From NCBI GenBank assembly GCA_002294005.1, contig DBEH01000005.1, positions 21,622-85,621 of the forward strand: a stretch of 64,000 nt of DNA, read 5' to 3'. The stretch comes from Firmicutes bacterium UBA911 (GTDB lineage: Bacteria; Bacillota; Desulfotomaculia; Desulfotomaculales; Desulforudaceae). Both the position numbers and the translations under genes were made by a program. The stretch's first letter is position 1. Every line of letters starts with the position of its first letter. Under the pieces are notes generated by a model. It was not told the DNA's origin. It made no database searches and saw only the letters and a program-made list of their open reading frames with translations. This document shows, in pieces, positions 8,834 to 16,967 of this stretch.

Positions 8834-9064
8834 CTACCGGATCTGTTCCTTCTCCAGAGAGTTGGCCCAAAGCTTCCACTGTTCTTCCACCCAGGCGTCG
8901 ATGAGCTCCGGGTCCAGGTCGGAAGACACGCTGAAATTCTCACACAAGATCCGGTAATGCTTCCGCACGTGTTCTTTGATCTCGTTCCCCTGCATATCGT
9001 TGAGCGCCCGCCGCAGGCATTCCTTCAACGCCCACTTGTGGCCCCCGTCCACACTGCCCGCCAC
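8834..9064 (-). CDS. Small acidic hypothetical protein (76 residues)
   Basis: Start GTG 9064 lies seven bases after AGGGGGGTGG. The product is charged and aromatic (ECLRRALNDMQGNEIKEHV, then LIDAWVEEQWKLWANSLEKEQ), all-helical by eye, without membrane segments or a known motif. The family is not recognised. Its stop faces the adhE terminator. Upstream lies a 500-base stretch with a possible structured RNA, so this gene could have a long leader. Confidence 0.55.
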   Translation of the reverse strand: MAGSVDGGHKWALKECLRRALNDMQGNEIKEHVRKHYRILCENFSVSSDLDPELIDAWVEEQWKLWANSLEKEQIR

Positions 9065-9500
9065 TACGGTCCACCCCCCTTGCAACGTCTAAAGCGCTGT
9101 GCTGACACGGGGCATATACAGTGGTAGTTCCTCAGAGGCGCTTTTTCTCCTGCTTGAACCCAAAAAAACACAGCGCACCCTTGCATTTGACCGTTTCTTC
9201 TAGACCACTGGCAGGTCTTTCGGGAGGAACATGAGTTCTCGCCTTGGTGTGAACCGTATCCCCGGCCGCAGCCGGGGCCGGACTGCACGCGATTACCCGG
9301 TAAGCCACCGGGCGGGGCTTCTCCCAAACCGCCGGTCCATAGAACCGGTGACAGGCCCAGCACATCGGTACGCTGCACATTGCAAGCCATGCGGGAGACT
9401 ATTCGCCCCTTAGATGTTTAATCCTTCCAGTGCAGAAAATTTTAGGGGTCGAACCTCAAAAATAACAGGGATCTCATTACCAACTGAAAGTCAGGGAAAG
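9065..9500 (-). other. Long intergenic region holding a structured-RNA candidate
   Basis: About 430 bases without a convincing gene. A minus-strand ORF at 9132-9380 begins with a Cys-rich stretch (MCSVPMCWACHRFYG) but then has no protein-like composition. The same bases fold well as RNA, so the RNA reading is preferred (see 9160-9380). Confidence 0.45.
9160..9380 (-). ncRNA. Candidate structured RNA (leader or small RNA)
   Basis: Read leftwards, CAGCGTACC (9375-9367) can pair with GGTGCGCTG (9179-9171) as a closing stem with one G-U pair. A run of seven T (9168-9162) follows directly. Inside are several strong hairpins: CCGGT/ACCGG, CCCGGT/ACCGGG, CCCCGGC/GCCGGGG and AGACC/GGTCT. A longer GGGAG/CTCCC pairing makes a rod. 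An alternative pairing CTTGCA/TGCAAG competes with the closing stem. This could be a riboswitch-like leader of the gene at 8834, or an independent RNA of 6S type. I could not match it to a known family. Confidence 0.35.
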
Positions 9501-9501
9501 T

Positions 9502-9583
9502 AAAAAGGGGCCTGGCCCCTTTTACCCCGGGGATCAGACCTCAAAACTTCAGTCAAAAAGTGTTAGGGGCCTGGCCCCTTTTT
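9502..9583. repeat. Two copies of the A5/T5 palindrome after era
   Basis: GGGGCCTGGCCCC occurs at about 9507-9519 with flanking A5/T4 and again at 9566-9578 with a T5 flank. Both lie between the era stop and the RNA candidate. They probably act as era terminators, and they belong to the dispersed palindrome family found across the window. Confidence 0.8.
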
Positions 9584-9590
9584 AACCCCG

Positions 9591-10496
9591 TCAGTCGGTG
9601 CTTTTGAAGCCCAGGTGCTGCAGTTGCCGTTCGTCCCGGCGCCATTTGGGCTTGACTTTCACCCACAGTTCCAGGTACACCCGCACGCCGAGCAGGCTCT
9701 CGATCTCCTCCCGGGCCAGCTGCCCGATGTTCTTCAACATCCGGCCGCCTTCACCGATCAGAATCGCCTTCTGTGATTCCCGCTCCACAATTACGTTGGC
9801 CCGGATCACCGTCACCCCTTTTTGGCCCGGGAACACTTCCTCGACCACCACGGCCACGCTGTGCGGCACCTCCTGGGCGGTCAAATGGAGCACCTTCTCC
9901 CGCACCAGCTCGGCCAAGATCACTTCTTCGGTCTGGTCGGACACGGTGTCTTCCGGATAGTACCGCGGTCCCGGCGGCAGGCACCCGACCACCAGGTCGA
10001 CCAAAGGGCCGGTGTTCTCTCCCGTCCGGGCGGAAAGCGGCACAATTTCTCGAAACCCCATCTTCCGGCGCATCTCGTCGATGAGCGGCAGGAGCTTGGG
10101 CTTGGCGACCAAGTCGACTTTGTTGATCACCAGGAACACCGGCGTGCTTATCCCGGCCAGGCGTTCCAGAATGAATTCGTCCCCCGGTCCGCTCTCCCGG
10201 TGCGCCTCGATCAGGAACAAGACCAGGTCCACGTCCTTCAGGGTCTTCAAGGCCGTATCGACCATCATCCGCCCCAACTGGTGTTTGGGCTTGTGAATTC
10301 CCGGGGTGTCCACGAACACCACCTGCGCGTCGTCCCTGGTGAGCACGGCCCGGATGCGGTGCCTGGTGGTCTGGGGCTTGTCGGAAATGATCGCCACCTT
10401 GCGGCCGACCAGGCTGTTTAAGAGCGTGGACTTGCCCACGTTGGGACGCCCGACGATGGTCACGAACCCGGACCGGTGTTCCGGCGGTTGATCCAT
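9591..10496 (-). CDS. era: GTPase Era
   Basis: 301 residues from ATG 10496 (CGGAG seven bases upstream; an ATG at 10517 lacks a ribosome site). The G1 motif GRPNVGKST, the switch DTPGIHKPKHQLG, the G4 motif NKVD and the C-terminal KH domain with RANVIVERESQKAILIGEGG are all present. Era binds the 3' end of 16S rRNA and checks small-subunit assembly. It is the last gene of the run pgpH-ybeY/cdd-era. Two palindromic elements lie behind its stop. Confidence 0.97.
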   Translation of the reverse strand: MDQPPEHRSGFVTIVGRPNVGKSTLLNSLVGRKVAIISDKPQTTRHRIRAVLTRDDAQVVFVDTPGIHKPKHQLGRMMVDTALKTLKDVDLVLFLIEAHRESGPGDEFILERLAGISTPVFLVINKVDLVAKPKLLPLIDEMRRKMGFREIVPLSARTGENTGPLVDLVVGCLPPGPRYYPEDTVSDQTEEVILAELVREKVLHLTAQEVPHSVAVVVEEVFPGQKGVTVIRANVIVERESQKAILIGEGGRMLKNIGQLAREEIESLLGVRVYLELWVKVKPKWRRDERQLQHLGFKSTD

Positions 10497-10661
10497 TGCG
10501 TTGCTCCGACCTTTCATGTTTGCTGTCGGCTACGGGGTGCCATGGTGTCACCCCGGCATTGCAGGCGGCCACGACCCGCGCATGTAAAATACCCGCAGCC
10601 CGTTATTTTAGAATTGTTTGTTCCAATCTCTGCAAGCCCTGACATGCTTGCGTTTTATAAG

Positions 10662-11498
10662 TCAGGCGTCCGTCCTGTGCAGGCGGAAAGCTTCGGGCAG
10701 AAGCTCGGAGAGGGTTCGCACCGTGAACTCGCCGCGGCCGTCGGCCAGGATCAGGCGCAGCCCGGGCGCGAATTCACTCAACACCTGGAGGCAGGCGCCG
10801 CAAGGAAGCGCGGTCTTCTCTCCTTCCACGGCCACCGCCAGGGCCGTAAACTCCCGGACCCCGGCGGCCACGGCCGAAACCACGGCGGCCCGTTCGGCAC
10901 AGACCGCAAGGCCGTACGAAGCGTTTTCCACGTTGCACCCAGTGAAGACCCGGCCGCCGGGAACCAGGAGCGCGGCCCCCACCCGGAATCCGGAGTAAGG
11001 CGCGTAAGCGTTTTGCAGGGCCGCCCCGGCCCGTTCGGCAAGTTCGGTGTCGGACAGCGCGGCGAGCACGGCGTCCTCGCGTTCCTGCATCCGGCGCGCG
11101 TCCTCATCCCTTTCGTGATCGTAACCCAAGAGGTGGAAGGTGCCGTGCACAGCCAACCGGGCCACCTCCCACGCGAACCCGTGACCGTATTCGGCAGCCT
11201 GGCGCACCGCCGCCGGCAGGGAGATCACCACGTCGCCCAGGAGCAAAACCCCCGGTTCATCTCCGGCCCCGGGCTCCTCTTCGCCCATGGGGAAGGCCAA
11301 GACGTCGGTCGGCCGGTCTTGTCCCCGGAAACGGCGGTTAAGGTCGTGGATATAATCGTCGTCCACCAGGGCGACGCTCACTTCGACCCGCGGCCCTGCT
11401 CCCCCGGCCAATGCCGACTCGACGGCCATGGTGACGAGGGAGGCCAGGCGCTCATCAACCGTTACTGTTTCCTGTAAGTTGCTTATTGCGACGGTCAT
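10662..11498 (-). CDS. YbeY endoribonuclease fused to cytidine deaminase
   Basis: 278 residues in one uninterrupted frame from ATG 11498 (GGAGACGG upstream). Residues ~1-145 are YbeY, with the zinc triad HGTFHLLGYDH at about 118-128; YbeY acts in 16S rRNA maturation and ribosome quality control. From ~150 the sequence becomes a full cytidine deaminase: AYAPYSGFRVGAAL, NVENASYGLAVCAERAA with the catalytic Glu, and PCGACLQVLSEF with the two further zinc Cys. The deaminase turns cytidine into uridine for salvage. In related clostridia ybeY, dgkA, cdd and era are separate neighbours. Here dgkA is absent and the flanking genes are joined without a stop or internal ribosome site that I can see. Confidence 0.9.
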   Translation of the reverse strand: MTVAISNLQETVTVDERLASLVTMAVESALAGGAGPRVEVSVALVDDDYIHDLNRRFRGQDRPTDVLAFPMGEEEPGAGDEPGVLLLGDVVISLPAAVRQAAEYGHGFAWEVARLAVHGTFHLLGYDHERDEDARRMQEREDAVLAALSDTELAERAGAALQNAYAPYSGFRVGAALLVPGGRVFTGCNVENASYGLAVCAERAAVVSAVAAGVREFTALAVAVEGEKTALPCGACLQVLSEFAPGLRLILADGRGEFTVRTLSELLPEAFRLHRTDA

Positions 11499-13632
11499 TT
11501 CCGGCCCGTCTCCTCTCGATCTCCTTGCCGTCAGGATACTCAATCCGGTGGTGATAAATACCGGTGAACACCCGGCCGAAGGCGGCCGCGATCAGTTCCA
11601 GGTCCCGGAAGTTCAGGTTGCACTCGTCCAACTGCCCGTCCGCCAACTTGTCCTTGATCACCTTGCGGATCGGGCCCTCGATCTGGCCCGGCGGCGGGTT
11701 GGGAACCGACCGCACCGCCGCCTCCACCGTGTCGGCGAGCATGATCAGCGCCGCTTCCCTGGTCTGCGGTTTGGGACCCTCATAGCGGAAGTCCTCCTCC
11801 CGCACCAGGTTCTTCGCGTCCTGCTGCAGCGCCTTGTGGTAGAAGAAAGTGACGAGGCTCGTCCCGTGGTGCTGCTCAATGATGTCCACAATCGCCTGGG
11901 GCAGCTTGTGTTCCCGGGCGAACTCCACGCCGTCCTTGACGTGGGCGTTCAGGACCAGGGTGGACAGACCCGGCGTAATCTTGTCGTGCGGGTTTTCCGT
12001 CGTCAGTTGATTCTCGATGAAGAAATAAGGACGCCGGATCTTGCCGATGTCGTGGTAGTAGGCGCCCACCCGGACCAGGATGGTGTCCGCACCCACCGCC
12101 TCCGCCCCAGCCTCCGCCAGATTTCCCACCAGGATGCTGTGGTGGTAGGTCCCGGGAGCGTCCAGCAGGAGCCGCTTCAACAAGGGCTGGCCGGGGTTGG
12201 CCAATTCCAGGAGCTTGACCGCGCTGGTGATCCGGAAGGAACTCTCCAGGAAGGGCAGCGCCCCGTTCGCCAACACCGAGGACAGCAGGCCGTTCGCCGT
12301 GCCCAGGATCAGGCCGGACACCAGCAAAAGGCCCCAGGAGGTATCGGTCACCAGCCCGACCGTCATTATGGCCGCGATGTTCGCCACCGCGACCCAGGCC
12401 CCGGCCCGAACCAGGTCGGTGCGCTGGCTGAGTTTGGACACGCTGAACACCCCGGCCATCCCGCCCAGGAGGCCGACCAGGGCAAAGCGCAAGTCGTTCC
12501 CCGTCATGACCCCGACCAGGACCGCCAGAACGACCACCATGATCAGCGCCAGGCGGAGATCCAGCAGGATCGCCACCAGCATCCCCGCGGCCGCCACCGG
12601 CACCCCGTAGCCCATCAGCCCGCCAAACTCGGGCCATTGCGTGACCTGGATGGCCACCAGCACCTTGCCGACCCCCATTACGGCCAGGACGATGATCCCC
12701 AACATGTAAAGGTAAGCGACATTCCCGTATATCTCCCGGTGCTCGCGCCGGATGTAGAACAGCACGGCCCCCATCAGGAGCACCATCAGGAGCACCGTGC
12801 CCAGAACGCTCTTGAAGGGCGGGGGCGGTTGCAGCACTCCAGCGGCCTGGAGTTTCACCAGGTGTTCCGAGGTGACGATCTCCCCTTCGCCGATGATCTT
12901 CTGCCCCTTCAGCAGAGTCAACTGGATCGGTGCCACCTGGTCCATGGCCGCCTGCCGCAGTTGTTCGGTGCGCGACGCGTTGTAAAAGGCGTTCGGCCGC
13001 ACCAAGGCATTAACCAGGTTTTGGGCCAGCAGCTCGTACGGCTGGCTCCAGCCGGCGTCCCTGATCCCCTCGGTCAAAGACTGCTTGGTGTCCGCCAGGT
13101 TCTCCTCGGCCACCCCTTGACCGGTTTCCATCGTCCGGGTGACCATCACGGTCAGTTCTTTTTCCACCGCGGCGGTGGCCGCCGGGTCTCCCCCGGCCAG
13201 GCTTGCCAGCGCACCGGCCGGCAAGGCGAAGGGGATCACCGGCTTGAGGGCCTCAGCCTTCTCCTGGGTGTTCTTGTTTTCGTCCTGCTGCGCGTCCCTG
13301 ATTCCAGACATGACGCCCGTTATCTCCGCGCGCACGGCCAGGGTGACCTGCGGGTCAAAATCGTACTGCCGGGCCACCATCTGGGCGGCCTGCTGCCGGG
13401 CTTCCTCGGTTTTGACCCGGTCCTCAAAGGTGGTGGTTTCCGGTGCCTTGATGGTATCCGGGGAGGCCTGCCCCGCCTGCAGGCGCACCTGTCGGGGGAA
13501 GAAGTCGACGCAGACGATGAGGGTCAAGAACAACAGGAACAACGAGGCCGCACCCGCCCGGCGGACCTTCTGGCTGCGGAAAAGGGACGGCACGCCGCGC
13601 CCGGCGTATACCACCAGCTCACGCAGACCCAC
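11455..13632 (-). CDS. pgpH: Membrane cyclic-di-AMP phosphodiesterase PgpH (7TM-HD)
   Basis: 725 residues. A first membrane span near residues 28-45 is followed by a ~220-residue outside domain, about seven hydrophobic helices and a C-terminal HD domain (TYHHSILVGNLAEAGAEAVG, then AYYHDIGKI and IEQHHGTSL). This is the YqfF/PgpH layout. Such proteins hydrolyse c-di-AMP to pApA and tune osmotic and wall homeostasis. The 3' end overlaps the start of the ybeY fusion by 44 bases, which suggests coupled translation. phoH lies directly upstream, as in other Firmicutes. Confidence 0.93.
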   Translation of the reverse strand: MGLRELVVYAGRGVPSLFRSQKVRRAGAASLFLLFLTLIVCVDFFPRQVRLQAGQASPDTIKAPETTTFEDRVKTEEARQQAAQMVARQYDFDPQVTLAVRAEITGVMSGIRDAQQDENKNTQEKAEALKPVIPFALPAGALASLAGGDPAATAAVEKELTVMVTRTMETGQGVAEENLADTKQSLTEGIRDAGWSQPYELLAQNLVNALVRPNAFYNASRTEQLRQAAMDQVAPIQLTLLKGQKIIGEGEIVTSEHLVKLQAAGVLQPPPPFKSVLGTVLLMVLLMGAVLFYIRREHREIYGNVAYLYMLGIIVLAVMGVGKVLVAIQVTQWPEFGGLMGYGVPVAAAGMLVAILLDLRLALIMVVVLAVLVGVMTGNDLRFALVGLLGGMAGVFSVSKLSQRTDLVRAGAWVAVANIAAIMTVGLVTDTSWGLLLVSGLILGTANGLLSSVLANGALPFLESSFRITSAVKLLELANPGQPLLKRLLLDAPGTYHHSILVGNLAEAGAEAVGADTILVRVGAYYHDIGKIRRPYFFIENQLTTENPHDKITPGLSTLVLNAHVKDGVEFAREHKLPQAIVDIIEQHHGTSLVTFFYHKALQQDAKNLVREEDFRYEGPKPQTREAALIMLADTVEAAVRSVPNPPPGQIEGPIRKVIKDKLADGQLDECNLNFRDLELIAAAFGRVFTGIYHHRIEYPDGKEIERRRAGNDRRNKQLTGNSNG

Positions 13633-13639
13633 TAAGAGG

Positions 13640-14611
13640 TCACTCCTCTTTCAGCCTCCCGGCCCGCTCGTAGGCTTCCACGATCTTGATCACCAGCGCG
13701 TGGCGCACGGTGTCGGCCCCGGTCAGGTATATGAACTCGATCCCGGCGGTCCCCGAGAGCACCTCTCCGGCCTCGATCAGCCCGGATGCTTGTCCCCTGG
13801 GCAAATCGACCTGGGTGACGTCACCGGTAACCACCGTCTGGGACCCAAAACCCATGCGGGTTAGGAACATCTTCATTTGCTCCGGGGTGGTGTTTTGCGC
13901 CTCATCCAGGATAATGAAGGCGTCCTCGAGCGTCCGTCCCCGCATGTAGGCCAGAGGGGCGATTTCGATAATGTGCCGGTCCAGGTAGCGCCGGGTGTTT
14001 TCCACGCCCAACACGTCAAACAAGCTGTCGTACAAGGGACGCAGATACGGATCGACCTTTTCCTGAAGGTCCCCGGGCAAAAACCCCAGTTTCTCACCGG
14101 CCTCCACGGCCGGCCGGGTCAGGACCAGACGGCCCACTTCCTTGTTGCGCAACGCCCGCACCGCCATCACCACGGCCAGGTAGGTCTTCCCGGTCCCAGC
14201 CGGCCCGATGGCGAAAACCACGTCCTTTTCGGACATGGCCCGGACGTATTTCTGCTGTCCCAGCGTCTTGGGCCGCACCGGCTTGCCCCGCGGGGTGGTC
14301 AGGATCACTTCGCGCGCCAGGCCCGCCAGGCCCGCCTGCTCCCCGGCACGTACGCTATTGATGATATACTTGACGTCGGAAGGCGTCAAGTCGCGGCGCT
14401 CCAGGAAGAAGGCCTCCAGCTGGCGGATGACTTCCTGCCCTTCGGCGACCTGCTCCGGAGTGCCAAAGAGGATCATCTCCCCATTGCGCAGCACCAGGCG
14501 CACCCCCAGGTCGTCCTCCAGAACGGCCAGGTGTTCATCGTAGTTCCCGACAATGGCGGCCGCCACCCGGGGGTCCTGAACCACAATCCTCTTTTCCGCC
14601 TGTTCCGTCAA
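13640..14611 (-). CDS. phoH: PhoH-like ATPase
   Basis: 323 residues from a TTG at 14611 with AAGGAGGAG upstream. The Walker A motif (FAIGPAGTGKTYLAVVMAV) and Walker B (FIILDEAQNTTPEQMKMFL) mark a P-loop ATPase of the PhoH family. The family is often linked to RNA metabolism and commonly sits beside ybeY. It ends seven bases before pgpH and follows yqfD, forming the usual sporulation and rRNA-maturation cluster. Confidence 0.94.
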   Translation of the reverse strand: MTEQAEKRIVVQDPRVAAAIVGNYDEHLAVLEDDLGVRLVLRNGEMILFGTPEQVAEGQEVIRQLEAFFLERRDLTPSDVKYIINSVRAGEQAGLAGLAREVILTTPRGKPVRPKTLGQQKYVRAMSEKDVVFAIGPAGTGKTYLAVVMAVRALRNKEVGRLVLTRPAVEAGEKLGFLPGDLQEKVDPYLRPLYDSLFDVLGVENTRRYLDRHIIEIAPLAYMRGRTLEDAFIILDEAQNTTPEQMKMFLTRMGFGSQTVVTGDVTQVDLPRGQASGLIEAGEVLSGTAGIEFIYLTGADTVRHALVIKIVEAYERAGRLKEE

Positions 14612-14642
14612 TAAGGAATTCTCCTCCTTGGGAATTCAATAA

Positions 14643-15860
14643 CTACGAGTGCGGTCTTTCCACGCCGATGTCCTCCAGGGTTTCCACGATGATCCGGACC
14701 CTGACCAACTCCTCGGCGCTTCCCGTGTCCACCAGGTCGACCCGCCGGTGCAGCACCTCGGCCTCGGCCGGCACTCGTTCTTTCAATATCCCGCGCGCTT
14801 GTTCCGTGGCCGACCGCAATGCTTCCTCCCGGCTTATGCGCACCGGGTGCGGCTTCGTTTCCCGGAAAACAGTGGTGCTTACTTCGACGGGCAGGAAGTA
14901 ATTCCTCCAGCCCGGCCCCGTCCATACCGTTTCGGACGTCTGGAAGCTCGAAAAAGGATCCTCGCGGGGACCGGAGACCACCAACCGCCGCCCAAAGAGC
15001 CGTACGGCCACGCGCCGCTCCTCCCGACCGGTGGGCTTTTGCGTATGCTCCACCAGGGCCGATTCCCCGTAGGCCTCGTACCAGACCCGGGCGTTGACGA
15101 TCCCCCGGGCCCTTATCAGGCGGGGCTCAACGTTTAAAATCGCTCCCTGGGGATCGAGCGCCTCCGGGGGCCAGATTTCCCCCGAGATCAAGAGCTGCCC
15201 GGGGAAGACCGTATCCCCCTCCCGGACGACGGCCTGGCCGCTTAGCACGAGCACGTCCCGCACCAAGCCGGCCTTGCCCGCCAGGATATCGGAGGGCCCG
15301 TCTTGGTCGGGCGGCAGGAACTTCTTCTCGGCCACGGTGATCAGCGCCCGCGTACCCCTGATTTCCAGGCCGACCCAGGCCACGGCGGGAAGCCGCTCCT
15401 TGATCTTCTCCTCCACCGCGAATACCTCAAAACGCCACTTGGGCGCACCGCGGTAGAAACCGGCTTCCCGGGCGGCGGCGATGATTTCCTGCTCTCCGAC
15501 TTTAACATTCCCCTCAACCTCGACGAACCACACAAAGGATGACAGAACATACAGCGCGGTCAGGAAAAAAACCACGCCCAGCGCCAGCGTCTTCCGGCGC
15601 CGGGCCCGGCCCAGAAAGAAGGGCAGTCCGGAGCGCCTTTCGATTTTGAACCGGCTGCCCGTGTCCCGGGCGATATGACGCAGTGGTTTGACGCCGCTCA
15701 ACCGGGTCTTGATCAGGATCCGGTCCTGGTCCAGCCGCCGGATATCCCAAAAATAGATGCCCCCTCTGGTCGCCAGGTTGATGAACCGTTCCAGGGTTCG
15801 TCCGTTGACCACCATGGTTACGTAGCCGAACAGGTAGGCCAGGATCTTCAATACTAACAC
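14643..15860 (-). CDS. yqfD: Sporulation protein YqfD
   Basis: 405 residues from a GTG at 15860 with GGGGGTGAAAGC before it. One membrane helix lies near residues 92-112 (TLALGVVFFLTALYVLSSFV); the rest is outside. The conserved stretch VNGRTLERFINLATRGGIYFW at the start (one residue over the usual core) and the C-terminal VRVRIIVETLEDIG are typical of YqfD. The gene is needed for efficient sporulation in relatives; its molecular role is not defined. It follows yqfC as a pair. Confidence 0.92.
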   Translation of the reverse strand: MLVLKILAYLFGYVTMVVNGRTLERFINLATRGGIYFWDIRRLDQDRILIKTRLSGVKPLRHIARDTGSRFKIERRSGLPFFLGRARRRKTLALGVVFFLTALYVLSSFVWFVEVEGNVKVGEQEIIAAAREAGFYRGAPKWRFEVFAVEEKIKERLPAVAWVGLEIRGTRALITVAEKKFLPPDQDGPSDILAGKAGLVRDVLVLSGQAVVREGDTVFPGQLLISGEIWPPEALDPQGAILNVEPRLIRARGIVNARVWYEAYGESALVEHTQKPTGREERRVAVRLFGRRLVVSGPREDPFSSFQTSETVWTGPGWRNYFLPVEVSTTVFRETKPHPVRISREEALRSATEQARGILKERVPAEAEVLHRRVDLVDTGSAEELVRVRIIVETLEDIGVERPHS

Positions 15861-15894
15861 GCTTTCACCCCCATGCCGGCTTTATTGAGTGGGG

Positions 15895-16176
15895 CTAAGT
15901 GAAGTTCAGGCTCTGGATTTCCCCCTCGACGCACAGTTCGTCCGGCAGGATGTTGCGCAAAACCAAATTGCGGCCCCGCAAGCGGACTTCACCAACCGGC
16001 ACGATCACCCGTACCGACTCCGTCGTATACTCGACAATGCCGCGGTGATTTTCAATAATCACCTGGACATTGCCCACCAGGACGATCTTGGGCAGGTCCA
16101 GAGCGATTTCGCCGGGTATTTCCAGCAGGTCGGCCATGGTCCGCCGCATTTTTTTGCGCACGTCGCGCCAAGCCAT
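15895..16176 (-). CDS. yqfC: Sporulation protein YqfC
   Basis: 93 residues from ATG 16176. The body (DLPKIVLVGNVQVIIENHRG, then RVIVPVGEVRLRG) matches the small YqfC/YabP-like sporulation family. The ribosome site lies within a run of ten G (16190-16181) only four bases from the start. A homopolymer there could vary in length. It heads the yqfC-yqfD-phoH-pgpH-ybeY/cdd-era run after the rpsU terminator. Confidence 0.9.
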   Translation of the reverse strand: MAWRDVRKKMRRTMADLLEIPGEIALDLPKIVLVGNVQVIIENHRGIVEYTTESVRVIVPVGEVRLRGRNLVLRNILPDELCVEGEIQSLNFT

Positions 16177-16252
16177 AAAACCCCCCCCCCTGAAATCTGT
16201 GCGGGGGAGGAATTCCTAAAAACCTTATTTATGTTCTAAACCGGGCCTGACA

Positions 16253-16283
16253 ACGGAAAAGCCCGGTCGCTTGGACCGGGCCC
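16253..16283 (-). terminator. Terminator after rpsU
   Basis: Read leftwards, GCCCGGTCC and GACCGGGC pair around an AAGC loop and are followed by TTTTCC. It separates rpsU from yqfC. Confidence 0.8.
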
Positions 16284-16329
16284 CTTGCTGCACCTTTGCG
16301 GCTCTACGGCCGCCCACACTCATACTGTA

Positions 16330-16509
16330 TTAAAAGGGACGCTTGCGCCTGCGCGCCGCTTCGGACTTTTTCTTCCGTTTTACGCTGGGCTTCTCGTAGT
16401 GTTCGTGCTTCCTGGCTTCGGCAAAAACCCCGGCCCGCTGGCACGTGCGTTTGAAACGCCGTAGAGCACTGTCCAGAGTCTCGTTCTTTCCGACTCTGAC
16501 TTCCGCCAC
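16330..16509 (-). CDS. rpsU: Small ribosomal subunit protein bS21
   Basis: 59 residues from a GTG at 16509 preceded by GGAGGGAGGG. The sequence [39 protein letters not shown] and the Lys/Arg-rich tail [16 protein letters not shown] are typical bS21. It belongs to the small ribosomal subunit near the mRNA exit. The short length makes it easy to miss; longer readings of this stretch in another frame are not protein-like. It lies at the end of the heat-shock/RNA-modification run, as in many clostridia, and has its own terminator. Confidence 0.95.
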   Translation of the reverse strand: MAEVRVGKNETLDSALRRFKRTCQRAGVFAEARKHEHYEKPSVKRKKKSEAARRRKRPF

Positions 16510-16584
16510 CGGTATCCCTCCCTCCCACCAGTCCGCGTCTGAGGCTAAGCATACTGTGAGATTAACACCCCTCTGTAAATATTT

Positions 16585-16929
16585 TTAGCCGGGCGGCCAG
16601 TTCAGTTCCCGCCCTGCAAGAAGGTGGTAGTGAACGTGGAAGACAGATTGTCCCCCGTCCTCCAGGCAGTTGGCAACGAGCCTGAAGCCCCGCTCCTCAA
16701 GGCCCAGGCCACGGGCCACCTGAACAGCCGCCTTCTGAAGCAGCCCCAACAACCGTTCGTCCCCGTCCCGGACATCGAACAGAGTCGGGATATGCCGCTT
16801 CGGAATAAGGAGCACGTGTACCGGAGCCACCGGGTTGACGTCCTTGAACGCCAGGAGGTGTTCGTCCTCGTAAATCACATCCGCCGGAACGTCGCGGTTC
16901 ACAATCCGGCAAAAGATACAGTCTTGCAA
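16585..16929 (-). CDS. HIT family nucleotide-binding protein
   Basis: 114 residues from a TTG at 16929, eight bases after AGGAGG; the in-frame GTGs further up overlap that site. It has CIFCRIVNRDVPADVIYEDE at the start and the histidine triad HVHYHLL near the end. HIT (Hint-type) proteins cleave nucleoside phosphoramidates and related nucleotides. It sits between mtaB and rpsU, a conserved Firmicutes position. The metabolic role of this branch is not known. Confidence 0.92.
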   Translation of the reverse strand: MQDCIFCRIVNRDVPADVIYEDEHLLAFKDVNPVAPVHVLLIPKRHIPTLFDVRDGDERLLGLLQKAAVQVARGLGLEERGFRLVANCLEDGGQSVFHVHYHLLAGRELNWPPG

Positions 16930-16967
16930 GCCCACCACCTCCTCACGTCGGGTCAGCCAAAGGTATT

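Noticed and set aside
9132..9380. Cys-rich 82-codon minus-strand ORF
   Set aside because: No ribosome site, poor composition after the first residues, and the same bases fold as a structured RNA.
11428..13635. 735-codon plus-strand open frame opposite pgpH
   Set aside because: His/Gln/Asp-rich shadow of the PgpH coding strand without domains or ribosome site.
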